Assembly (NCBI GenBank): GCA_900550625.1
Contig: URSW01000003.1
Location: forward strand, 1-26,587
DNA from: an uncultured Eubacteriales bacterium
Lineage (GTDB): Bacteria > Bacillota > Clostridia > Oscillospirales > CAG-272
Length of the DNA: 26,587 nucleotides
Direction of reading: 5' to 3'
The position numbers and the translations under genes were made by a program. Shown piece by piece: positions 8,756 to 16,159 of the stretch; position 1 is the first letter of the stretch, and every line of letters starts with the position of its first letter. Below the pieces are notes generated by a model, which had not been told where the DNA came from, did not search any database, and saw only the letters and a list, made by a program, of their open reading frames with translations.

Positions 8756-8769
8756 GAAACGGTGTTTGT

Positions 8770-9600
<831 letters not shown>

Positions 9601-9671
9601 TGCCGATTTGTCCTGTTTGTATACTGTAAAGTATCTAATATATTAAAACTCTCAGGAGGAAGAATTTCAAG

Positions 9672-10166
9672 ATGAAAAAGAAAATGACGACGATCCCGTT
9701 CAACGGGACCCAGAAGCAAAAGGAGGAGCTTGACGCCGTTATCGAGGAACTTCGCGGCGAAGAGGGTGCGCTCATGCCCATAATGCAGAGAGCGCAGGAT
9801 ATCTACGGATATCTCCCGCTCGAAGTTCAGCGTTATATCGCACTCGGGCTCGATATTCCGGTTTCCGAGGTATACGGCGTTGCAACCTTTTATTCGCAGT
9901 TCCTGCTCAATCCGAAGGGTGAGCATCCGGTAAGTGTCTGTCTCGGTACTGCCTGTTATGTCAAGGGCTCCGGCAAGCTTATGGAGCGCCTTGAGACCCT
10001 TCTCGGAGTAAAGAACGGCGAGATCACCGCCGACTGTCGCTTCAGCCTTGATGCAACAAGATGCATTGGTGCGTGCGGTCTCGCTCCCGTACTTACTATC
10101 GGCGAGGATGTATACGGAAGACTCGAGCCCGCCGAGCTCGACGGTATTCTTGCCAAATACAGATAA
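9672..10166 (+). CDS. hndA: NuoE-like [2Fe-2S] subunit of the bifurcating hydrogenase
   Basis: The 164-residue protein is a thioredoxin-fold [2Fe-2S] ferredoxin of the NuoE/HndA/HydC family. The four ligands are in the normal arrangement, C90-x4-C95 and C131-x3-C135. The N-terminal helical domain carries the family stretch GALMPIMQRAQDIYGYLPLE (about residues 32-51) and the following VYGVATFYSQF. It would pass electrons between the flavin subunit and the other clusters of the cytoplasmic NAD(H)-linked hydrogenase. The start ATG 9672 has a strong AGGAGGA site about 11 bases upstream. The rest of the complex lies 3.8 kb downstream, after six interposed regulatory-type genes, although all genes share the strand and small gaps. 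Confidence 0.93.
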   Translation: MKKKMTTIPFNGTQKQKEELDAVIEELRGEEGALMPIMQRAQDIYGYLPLEVQRYIALGLDIPVSEVYGVATFYSQFLLNPKGEHPVSVCLGTACYVKGSGKLMERLETLLGVKNGEITADCRFSLDATRCIGACGLAPVLTIGEDVYGRLEPAELDGILAKYR

Positions 10167-10171
10167 AAATT

Positions 10172-10522
10172 ATGAAGATTCATGAGATAAAAGAGCTTCT
10201 TTCCGCAAAGCTCCTTTACGGCGAAGAGCTCCTTTCAACCGATGTTTATTCGGCGTGCGCCAGTGATATGATGAGCGATGTACTCGCCTTTGTCAAAGAT
10301 CAGGGAGTTCTTCTGACCGGGCTTGTGAATCCTCAGGTCATAAGGACTGCCGACATGATGGACATGCGCTGTGTTGTTCTTGTGCGCGGTAAAAAGGCTA
10401 CTCCGGAAATGACGGAGCTTGCCGAGTCAATATCAATTGTTCTGATGGAATCCGACATGAGAATGTACGATGCGTGCGGCAGATTGTTTTCGGCAGGACT
10501 TGTCGGAGCCTCGGTGCAGTGA
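10172..10522 (+). CDS. DRTGG-domain-like small protein, copy 1
   Basis: The 116-residue protein looks like a single DRTGG-type domain, a small alpha/beta ligand- or partner-binding fold also found next to CBS domains and in HprK and phosphotransacetylase N-regions. Recognisable elements are the N-terminal helix MKIHEIKELLSAKLL, the SACASDMMSDVLAFV helix, and the strand-helix units VLLTGLVNPQVIRTADM and CVVLVRGKKATPEMTELA. It appears paralogous to the product at 12265-12615, which has the same length and block order. ATG 10172 fits this protein although the ribosome-binding site is weak; the gene begins 5 bases after hndA, so coupling is likely. Orthologues next to hydrogenase genes are known to me in clostridia, without an assigned function. 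Confidence 0.75.
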   Translation: MKIHEIKELLSAKLLYGEELLSTDVYSACASDMMSDVLAFVKDQGVLLTGLVNPQVIRTADMMDMRCVVLVRGKKATPEMTELAESISIVLMESDMRMYDACGRLFSAGLVGASVQ

Positions 10523-10523
10523 C

Positions 10524-10946
10524 ATGGCTGAAAACATCAACTTTCACTTTGATGTTGACGGTGAGAATTTTTCCTCTGCCGGAGAAGCTTCCATAGAGGT
10601 AAAGAAGCGCCTGCGTCAGCTCGGATTTTCTCCGGATATAATAAGGCGCGTTTCTATCGCCATGTATGAGGGTGAGATCAATATGGTTATTCACGCAAAC
10701 GGCGGCATCGCCGATGTGTCGGTAACTCCGGACGAGATCATAATAGTCCTTGAGGACCACGGTCCCGGTATCCCGGATGTTGAACTCGCCATGAAGGAAG
10801 GATATTCTACCGCCAAGGATAATATACGTCAGCTCGGATTCGGCGCCGGGATGGGCTTGCCGAATATGAAAAAATATACGGATCGGATGGACATCGACAG
10901 TAAAGTCGGGATCGGCACAAAGATCACGATGACGGTCAAAATCTGA
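10524..10946 (+). CDS. RsbW-like GHKL ATP-binding protein
   Basis: This is a stand-alone 140-residue GHKL ATPase module of the anti-sigma-factor/serine kinase type (RsbW, SpoIIAB). The N-box is E49-G-E-I-N53 with the following helix, the G1 box is E77-D-H-G-P-G-I83, and the G2 glycine loop is G105-F-G-A-G-M-G-L112 followed by PNMKKYTD. There is no dimerisation/phosphoacceptor histidine domain and no receiver domain, so it is not a classical sensor kinase. It starts one base after the upstream stop and is coupled to the DRTGG-like gene. Its place beside an H-cluster sensor homologue suggests phosphotransfer or partner switching in response to redox or H2. The partner is not visible in the window; a second GHKL protein lies at 13360. 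Confidence 0.85.
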   Translation: MAENINFHFDVDGENFSSAGEASIEVKKRLRQLGFSPDIIRRVSIAMYEGEINMVIHANGGIADVSVTPDEIIIVLEDHGPGIPDVELAMKEGYSTAKDNIRQLGFGAGMGLPNMKKYTDRMDIDSKVGIGTKITMTVKI

Positions 10947-10970
10947 CGCCGTGTATCGATGGAGCATATT

Positions 10971-12290
10971 ATGACAAAATATAAGCACTCCGTATCTCTC
11001 GATCCGGGTAAGTGCAAAGGGTGCACGCACTGCCTCAAGCATTGCCCGACCGAAGCCATCCGCGTCAGGGAAGGGCTTGCGAGAATTGATGCAGACCGGT
11101 GTATAGACTGCGGAGAATGTATACGCGTATGTCCTTATAAAGCGAAAAAGGCAGATCACGATCCCCTCGGTATTATGGGGAAATACAGGTATAAGGTTGC
11201 GCTTCCCGCGCCGAGCCTTTACGGACAGTTTGACAATCTTGACGATATAGATATAGTTGTTCAAGGTCTGCATGACATGGGATTTGACGATGTGTTCGAG
11301 GTTGCTAAGGCAGCGGAGCTTTGCTCGGCATATTCGAGGGAATATCTGATAAAAAACAGCGTTAAAAAGCCTGTCATAAGCTCGGCGTGTCCTGTTATCG
11401 TGAGACTTATCGGCATGAGATTTCCATATCTCTGCGATAATGTAATGCCGATACTTCCACCGATCGAGATCGCAGGTGAGCTTGCGAGAAAGAAAGCGGA
11501 GAGCGAGCATCCAGAATTGTCACCGGAGGATATAGGCATATGCTTTATCTCACCGTGTCCGGCGAAAGTCAGCTATGTTAAAAATTCTTTTGTCGGTAAA
11601 AAAAGCAGCATTGACTGTGTGATTTCGGTCAGAGATGTTTACTTTGAACTTATCGACCGCATGAAAAAAATAGGCAATCCCGAAAAGTCAACGGAGTCCG
11701 GAGTTATCGGAATCGGTTGGGCGTCAACGGGCGGTGAGGCTACGGCGATATTCAATGACCGATATCTCGCCGCAGACGGAATAGAGAATGTTATCCGCGT
11801 TCTTGAGCAGATCGACAATTCCGATTTTCCGGAGCTAGATTTCGTCGAACTCAATGCCTGTCCGGGCGGGTGCGTCGGCGGTGTTATGACCGTCACAAAT
11901 CCGTACATAGCCAAAGCGAGACTTCAGTCCCTCAGAAGATATCTTCCGGTCGCACCGAATCAGTCATTTGAGAAAAATGTTATCCCGGATTACGCAATGT
12001 CCGATTCCCCCGTCGAATATGTTCCCGAAAGAAAGCTTGCCGAAGACCGTTCCGAAGCAATACGCATGATGTCCGATATCCAGGAAATACGGAAAACTCT
12101 GCCGGATATCGACTGCGGCTCCTGCGGAGCGCCGACGTGCGCGGCTTTTGCCGAGGATGTTGTTCGCGGAGACGCCTGCGTTGACGATTGTACGGTAATA
12201 ATGCGTATGCTTTTTCATGAGTCTCTCGAGATGAGAAAGGATGCGTCGAGAACGGAGACGGAAAATGGCAAAGATGAAGATAAGTCTTGA
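10971..12290 (+). CDS. sensory-type [FeFe]-hydrogenase homologue (HydS-like)
   Basis: The protein is about 439 residues. Two [4Fe-4S] ferredoxin motifs come first (C15, C18, C21, C25 and C44, C47, C50, C54), then an H-cluster domain, then a C-terminal Fe-S motif CGSCGAPTCAAFA with a further CVDDC. All four H-cluster cysteines can be placed: C140, C196, C297 and C301, with K199 in the PCPAK motif. The surroundings deviate from catalytic enzymes. The first loop reads S-S-A139-C140-P, with alanine at the usual proton-relay cysteine; the second reads S-P-C-P-A-K with Ser for Met; the third reads E-L-N-A-C with Asn for Met. These changes are those described for sensory (group C/D) hydrogenases. 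No PAS domain is evident. ATG 10971 with GGAG upstream is preferred over ATG 10959. The 3' end overlaps the next gene. Confidence 0.87.
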   Translation: MTKYKHSVSLDPGKCKGCTHCLKHCPTEAIRVREGLARIDADRCIDCGECIRVCPYKAKKADHDPLGIMGKYRYKVALPAPSLYGQFDNLDDIDIVVQGLHDMGFDDVFEVAKAAELCSAYSREYLIKNSVKKPVISSACPVIVRLIGMRFPYLCDNVMPILPPIEIAGELARKKAESEHPELSPEDIGICFISPCPAKVSYVKNSFVGKKSSIDCVISVRDVYFELIDRMKKIGNPEKSTESGVIGIGWASTGGEATAIFNDRYLAADGIENVIRVLEQIDNSDFPELDFVELNACPGGCVGGVMTVTNPYIAKARLQSLRRYLPVAPNQSFEKNVIPDYAMSDSPVEYVPERKLAEDRSEAIRMMSDIQEIRKTLPDIDCGSCGAPTCAAFAEDVVRGDACVDDCTVIMRMLFHESLEMRKDASRTETENGKDEDKS

Positions 12291-12615
12291 AAAGCTGATG
12301 AAAGCTCTCTCGCTGAAGCATATTTCCGGAGAACTCGAAAGAGAAGCGAGAAGCGTATATGTAGGGGATATGCTGAGCTGGGTGATGAGTCACGCTTTGC
12401 CTGATTGCATCTGGGTGACGATAATGTCAAATACCAACGTGATCGCGGTTGCGAGTCTTGTTGGCACAGCATGCGTTATTCTCACGGAGGATGTCTGCTT
12501 TGACAACAATGATATCAGGCTTGCCGACGAAAAGGGCGTGTGCGTGTTTACCACACCGATGACATCATACGAGGTCTGCGAAGCGATAGCACTTATTGAC
12601 GGCGCGAAATTATGA
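12265..12615 (+). CDS. DRTGG-domain-like small protein, copy 2
   Basis: The 116-residue product shares length and block order with the protein at 10172: an N-terminal helix, the SVYVGDMLSWVMSHA helix matching SACASDMMSDVLAFV, then CIWVTIMSNTNVIAVASL, a CVILTEDV strand, and a C-terminal GVCVFTTPMTSYEVCEAI unit. It carries five cysteines and could respond to redox state, but none forms a recognisable cluster motif. ATG 12265 is preferred because GGAGACGGAA lies just upstream; it overlaps the sensory hydrogenase gene by 26 bases, and ATG 12241 without a good site is the alternative. The stop overlaps the PHP gene start (ATGA). The function is unknown; the two paralogues flank the H-cluster sensor gene. 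Confidence 0.75.
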   Translation: MAKMKISLEKLMKALSLKHISGELEREARSVYVGDMLSWVMSHALPDCIWVTIMSNTNVIAVASLVGTACVILTEDVCFDNNDIRLADEKGVCVFTTPMTSYEVCEAIALIDGAKL

Positions 12616-13334
12616 AATTCTATTACGATCTTCACATTCATTCCTGCCTTTCCCCGTGCGCGGATGACTCAATGACACCCGCTTCGATTGCCGGAATGGC
12701 GAAGCTCGGCGGACTTGATATATGCGCGCTGACGGATCACAATTCCGTGAAAAACTGCCGTGCGTTTTCCCGCGCCTGCGATTTTTACGGCGTTATTCCT
12801 CTGTTCGGCATGGAGTTGACGACTTCGGAGGACGTACATATGATTTGTCTGTTCTCAAGCCTCGACACGGCATCTGAGTTCGGCAGCTTTGTCGATACCG
12901 TGAAAATCGGATACAGGAACAAGCCGGAGATATTCGGAAGACAGCTCATAATGGATGAGGACGACAACGTTGTAGGTGAAGAAGAGAATCTTCTCATAAA
13001 CGCTGCTGCCGTCGGAATCGACGAAGCTTACCGCCGGGTCGTTTCTCTCGGAGGCGCGTGTTATCCGGCACATATCGACAGAGAGGCAAACGGAATTATT
13101 TCGGTGCTCGGCGCTTTTCCGGAGGACTCCGGATTTACGTCATATGAGCTTAACAGCGAAAACGATTTCGACTTCTATGTCCGGAAATATCCGCATATCG
13201 CAAACTTAAGGCGCGTTGTCTGCTCCGATGCACACTATATTCCGGATATTAACGACAGGATGCATTATGTTGAACTTGACTGCGAAAAAAGCGGCGCGGC
13301 GGATGCCGTGATCGCATATTTGCGCGGTGTGTGA
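12612..13334 (+). CDS. PHP-domain metal-dependent phosphoesterase
   Basis: The 240-residue protein is a PHP domain, a TIM-barrel-like metal phosphoesterase fold. The expected metal-ligand motifs are all present: D6-L-H8-I-H10 at the N-terminus, LTDHN (D42, H43), GMELTTSEDVHMICLF with Glu and His, the PAHIDRE histidine, and the C-terminal CSDAHY pair. It is therefore likely an active phosphoesterase; the substrate is unknown. Stand-alone PHP proteins of this size act on small phosphorylated compounds, and a regulatory role here (removing a phosphate or a nucleotide signal) is only inferred from neighbours. The start overlaps the previous stop as ATGA, showing tight translational coupling within the six-gene insert. 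Confidence 0.88.
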   Translation: MKFYYDLHIHSCLSPCADDSMTPASIAGMAKLGGLDICALTDHNSVKNCRAFSRACDFYGVIPLFGMELTTSEDVHMICLFSSLDTASEFGSFVDTVKIGYRNKPEIFGRQLIMDEDDNVVGEEENLLINAAAVGIDEAYRRVVSLGGACYPAHIDREANGIISVLGAFPEDSGFTSYELNSENDFDFYVRKYPHIANLRRVVCSDAHYIPDINDRMHYVELDCEKSGAADAVIAYLRGV

Positions 13335-13359
13335 TCTTCTCTCGGACGGGAGGCTCAAC

Positions 13360-13908
13360 ATGAAGGAACTTTCACTTTATATTCTTGACATTACCATGAA
13401 TTCGGTAAAAGCCGGTGCGAAAAACATCAGTATTTCGCTCGGCGAATACGACGGTATATTTTCGTTTTCGGTTGAGGATGACGGCTGCGGCATGACGAAA
13501 GAGCAGCTTGAGCGGCTTTCGGATCCGTTTTTTACAACGAGGACGACGCGGAAGGTCGGACTCGGTGTTCCGTTTCTCCGGATGCTTGCGGAGCAGACCG
13601 GAGGATATGTCGAAATAAAATCCAGAAGCGAAAAGGAGTATGCCGATCACGGAACGGAGCTTACCGCTGTGTTCCGTGAAGACAGTATAGATTTTATCCC
13701 GCTCGGGGATATCGTTTCAACGGTCGTTACACTTATTCAGGGCAGTCCGGACGTGGACTTTCTGTTCACTCATACAGCTCCCGGAGTAAATGTTAGGCTT
13801 GATACCTCCGAGATAAGGGAAGTGCTGGGAGAGGATGTTCCTCTTTCGGTACCCGAGGTGCTTGCGTGGATACGCGAGAGCCTCGAAGAACAGTACGGGC
13901 AAAAATAA
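13360..13908 (+). CDS. GHKL (histidine-kinase-like) ATPase protein
   Basis: The 182-residue protein begins with a GHKL ATP-binding domain: N-box around D10-I-T-M-N14, G1 box E39-D-D-G-C-G-M45, the DPFFTTRTTRK lid region at about 55-65, and G2 loop G67-L-G-V-P-F-L. About 75 further residues follow with no recognisable domain (IDFIPLGDIVSTVVTLIQGSP). There is no phosphoacceptor histidine domain, so classical autophosphorylation is unlikely. ATG 13360 has GGGAGG 6 bases upstream; an upstream in-frame GTG region overlapping PHP is less likely. It resembles ATP-binding proteins that in clostridia stand just upstream of the hydrogenase NuoE/NuoF-type subunits. It is the second GHKL protein of the insert and the last gene before hndB. 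Confidence 0.83.
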   Translation: MKELSLYILDITMNSVKAGAKNISISLGEYDGIFSFSVEDDGCGMTKEQLERLSDPFFTTRTTRKVGLGVPFLRMLAEQTGGYVEIKSRSEKEYADHGTELTAVFREDSIDFIPLGDIVSTVVTLIQGSPDVDFLFTHTAPGVNVRLDTSEIREVLGEDVPLSVPEVLAWIRESLEEQYGQK

Positions 13909-13944
13909 AATAATATAAAACCCATAAGAAAGGATTTTTTCAGA

Positions 13945-14319
13945 ATGAAATCATTGGAAGAACTCAAAGCCATCCGTGAACAGATGAAGGACAAGGTGGC
14001 TATTCGTACCGGAAGCGGCGATATCAGAATCGTTGTCGGAATGGCAACCTGCGGTATTTCCGCCGGTGCACGTCCGGTTCTCAGCACATTTGTTGAAGAG
14101 ATTTCAAATGCGGGACTTGCCGATAAGGTTTCCGTTACGCAGACCGGATGCATCGGTATCTGCCAGTACGAGCCTGTAGTCGAGGTGTTTGAAGGCGGGC
14201 TTGAAAATAAGACGACTTATGTAAAGATGGACCCCGAAAAGGCAAAGAGAGTCGTTGAAGAGCATATCAAGGGCGGCAAGCCGGTCAGCGAATATATGAT
14301 CGGCAACACCGAGCTTTAA
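13945..14319 (+). CDS. hndB: HndB-like thioredoxin-fold ferredoxin subunit
   Basis: The 124-residue protein matches HndB, the small thioredoxin-like subunit of NAD(P)-linked [FeFe]-hydrogenases. The block MATCGISAGARPVL is followed by TGCIGICQYEPVVEV. Only three cysteines are present (C36, C69, C73); the position where a C-x4-C pair would be completed is G41, so the standard four-Cys [2Fe-2S] set of this fold is incomplete as read. The same fold with a complete set occurs at the N-terminus of the next gene product. The start has AGAAAGGA upstream, and hndC starts 22 bases after the stop. It would act in the cytoplasmic hydrogenase complex together with HndA, HndC and HndD. Confidence 0.88.
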   Translation: MKSLEELKAIREQMKDKVAIRTGSGDIRIVVGMATCGISAGARPVLSTFVEEISNAGLADKVSVTQTGCIGICQYEPVVEVFEGGLENKTTYVKMDPEKAKRVVEEHIKGGKPVSEYMIGNTEL

Positions 14320-14341
14320 TTCTGAGGAGGTATAAGAGAAA

Positions 14342-16141
14342 ATGGTACGTTCACATGTACTTATTTGCGGAGGTACCGGCTGTACTTCTTCCGGAAGCCC
14401 CGCACTGCGCGAAGCGCTCACAAAGGAGCTTGAGGCAAACGGTCTTTCCGAGGAGATCAAGGTAGTTCAGACCGGTTGTTTCGGACTTTGTGCGCTCGGT
14501 CCGATAATGATAGTTTATCCCGAAGGCACTTTTTACAGCCGTGTCACAATAGACGATATTCCCGAAATAGTCGGCGAGCATCTTCTTAAGGGACGTATAG
14601 TGGACCGCCTCGTTTATAACGAGCAGGCACACGGTTCCGAAAACGAGGATGTCGAGGCTTCTCTCTCGAATACCGCTTTCTATAAGAAACAGAAGCGAGT
14701 TGCGCTTCGTAACTGCGGCGTCATCAACCCCGAGAAGATCGACGAGTATATCGCAATGGACGGTTACTTTGCGCTTGCAAAGGTACTTTTTGAGATGACG
14801 CCCGACGATGTTATTCAGACCGTGCTCGACTCCGGACTTCGCGGACGCGGCGGCGGCGGATTCCCGACCGGACGCAAATGGATGTTTGCAAAGGCAAGCA
14901 AGTCCGATAAAAAGTACGTTGTCTGTAATGCAGATGAGGGTGACCCGGGCGCATTCATGGACCGTTCGGTGCTTGAAGGCGATCCTCATGCAGTGCTTGA
15001 AGCTATGGCAATTGCCGGATATGCAATCGGTGCCGACGAAGGATATATCTATGTCCGTGCGGAGTATCCGATTGCCGTAAAGCGTCTTCAGATCGCTATT
15101 GAGCAGGCACGCGAATACGGAATGCTCGGAAAGGGTATTTTCGGAACCGACTTCAATTTTGATATTCAGATCCGCCTTGGTGCAGGTGCATTCGTATGCG
15201 GAGAAGAGACCGCACTTCTTACTTCTATTGAAGGAAACCGCGGCGAGCCCCGTCCGCGTCCTCCGTTCCCGGCAGTCAAGGGACTTTTCGGTCAGCCTAC
15301 GATAATCAACAACGTAGAGACCTACGCCAATATCTGCCAGATTATTCTCAAGGGCGCTGATTGGTTTGCATCGATGGGAACCGAAAAGTCCAAGGGTACC
15401 AAGGTATTTGCGCTCGGCGGAAAAATCAAGAATACCGGACTTGTTGAAATTCCGATGGGAACGACACTGCGCGAGATCGTAGAGGAGATCGGCGGAGGCG
15501 TCCCGAACGGCAAGAAATTCAAGGCTGCCCAGACAGGCGGACCTTCCGGCGGATGTATCCCCGCATCGCTTATCGACACCCCGATCGACTATGATAATCT
15601 TATCGCGATCGGCTCTATGATGGGCTCCGGCGGAATGATCATCATGGACGAGGACACCTGCATGGTCGATATGGCTAAGTTCTTCCTTGAGTTTACAGTT
15701 GACGAATCCTGCGGTAAGTGCGCACCGTGCCGTATCGGTACTGTCCGTATGCTTGAAATCCTCAACAAGATTACATCCGGAAACGGTGAGATGGAGGATC
15801 TCGACAGACTTGAAGAGCTTGCAACCTACATAAAGAGCGCATCTCTCTGCGGACTCGGACAGACAGCACCCAACCCTGTGCTTTCTACTCTCCGTAACTT
15901 CCGCGACGAGTACGTTGCGCATATTAAGGACAAGAAATGTCCCGCCGGCGTATGTAAAAAGCTTCTTTCTTACACGATCGATCCCGATAAATGTAAAGGC
16001 TGTACGCTCTGCGCGAGAAACTGCCCGGCAGGCGCAATTGTCGGTAAGGTCAAAGAGGTTCATGTTATCGACACGGCTAAGTGCGTAAAGTGCGGCGCAT
16101 GTATCGAAAAGTGCAAATTCGGCGCTATTTCGAAAAAGTAA
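14342..16141 (+). CDS. hndC: NuoF-like flavin/NADH subunit of the bifurcating hydrogenase
   Basis: The 599-residue subunit binds FMN and NAD(H) and is the site where electrons enter or bifurcate. Domain order: N-terminal thioredoxin-like ferredoxin with C9, C14, C46, C50; NuoF core with the FMN/NADH glycine loop GLRGRGGGGFPTGRKW and GAGAFVCGEETALL; NuoF [4Fe-4S] motif S-C457-G-K-C460-A-P-C463 with C503; and a C-terminal pair of [4Fe-4S] ferredoxin motifs (CKGCTLCARNCP and CVKCGACIEKC). This is the HndC/HydB layout, longer than respiratory NuoF by the two ferredoxin ends. The GAGGAGG site upstream of ATG 14342 is strong. hndD follows after 18 bases. Confidence 0.96.
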   Translation: MVRSHVLICGGTGCTSSGSPALREALTKELEANGLSEEIKVVQTGCFGLCALGPIMIVYPEGTFYSRVTIDDIPEIVGEHLLKGRIVDRLVYNEQAHGSENEDVEASLSNTAFYKKQKRVALRNCGVINPEKIDEYIAMDGYFALAKVLFEMTPDDVIQTVLDSGLRGRGGGGFPTGRKWMFAKASKSDKKYVVCNADEGDPGAFMDRSVLEGDPHAVLEAMAIAGYAIGADEGYIYVRAEYPIAVKRLQIAIEQAREYGMLGKGIFGTDFNFDIQIRLGAGAFVCGEETALLTSIEGNRGEPRPRPPFPAVKGLFGQPTIINNVETYANICQIILKGADWFASMGTEKSKGTKVFALGGKIKNTGLVEIPMGTTLREIVEEIGGGVPNGKKFKAAQTGGPSGGCIPASLIDTPIDYDNLIAIGSMMGSGGMIIMDEDTCMVDMAKFFLEFTVDESCGKCAPCRIGTVRMLEILNKITSGNGEMEDLDRLEELATYIKSASLCGLGQTAPNPVLSTLRNFRDEYVAHIKDKKCPAGVCKKLLSYTIDPDKCKGCTLCARNCPAGAIVGKVKEVHVIDTAKCVKCGACIEKCKFGAISKK

Positions 16142-16159
16142 GAAAGGAAGAGAACATAC

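Noticed and set aside
9608..9644. Promoter directly upstream of hndA (TTTGTA-17-TATATT or TTGTCC-18-TATCTA)
   Set aside because: The -35 boxes are poor and several weak alternatives compete in a 71-base A/T-rich gap, so I did not list one as a feature.
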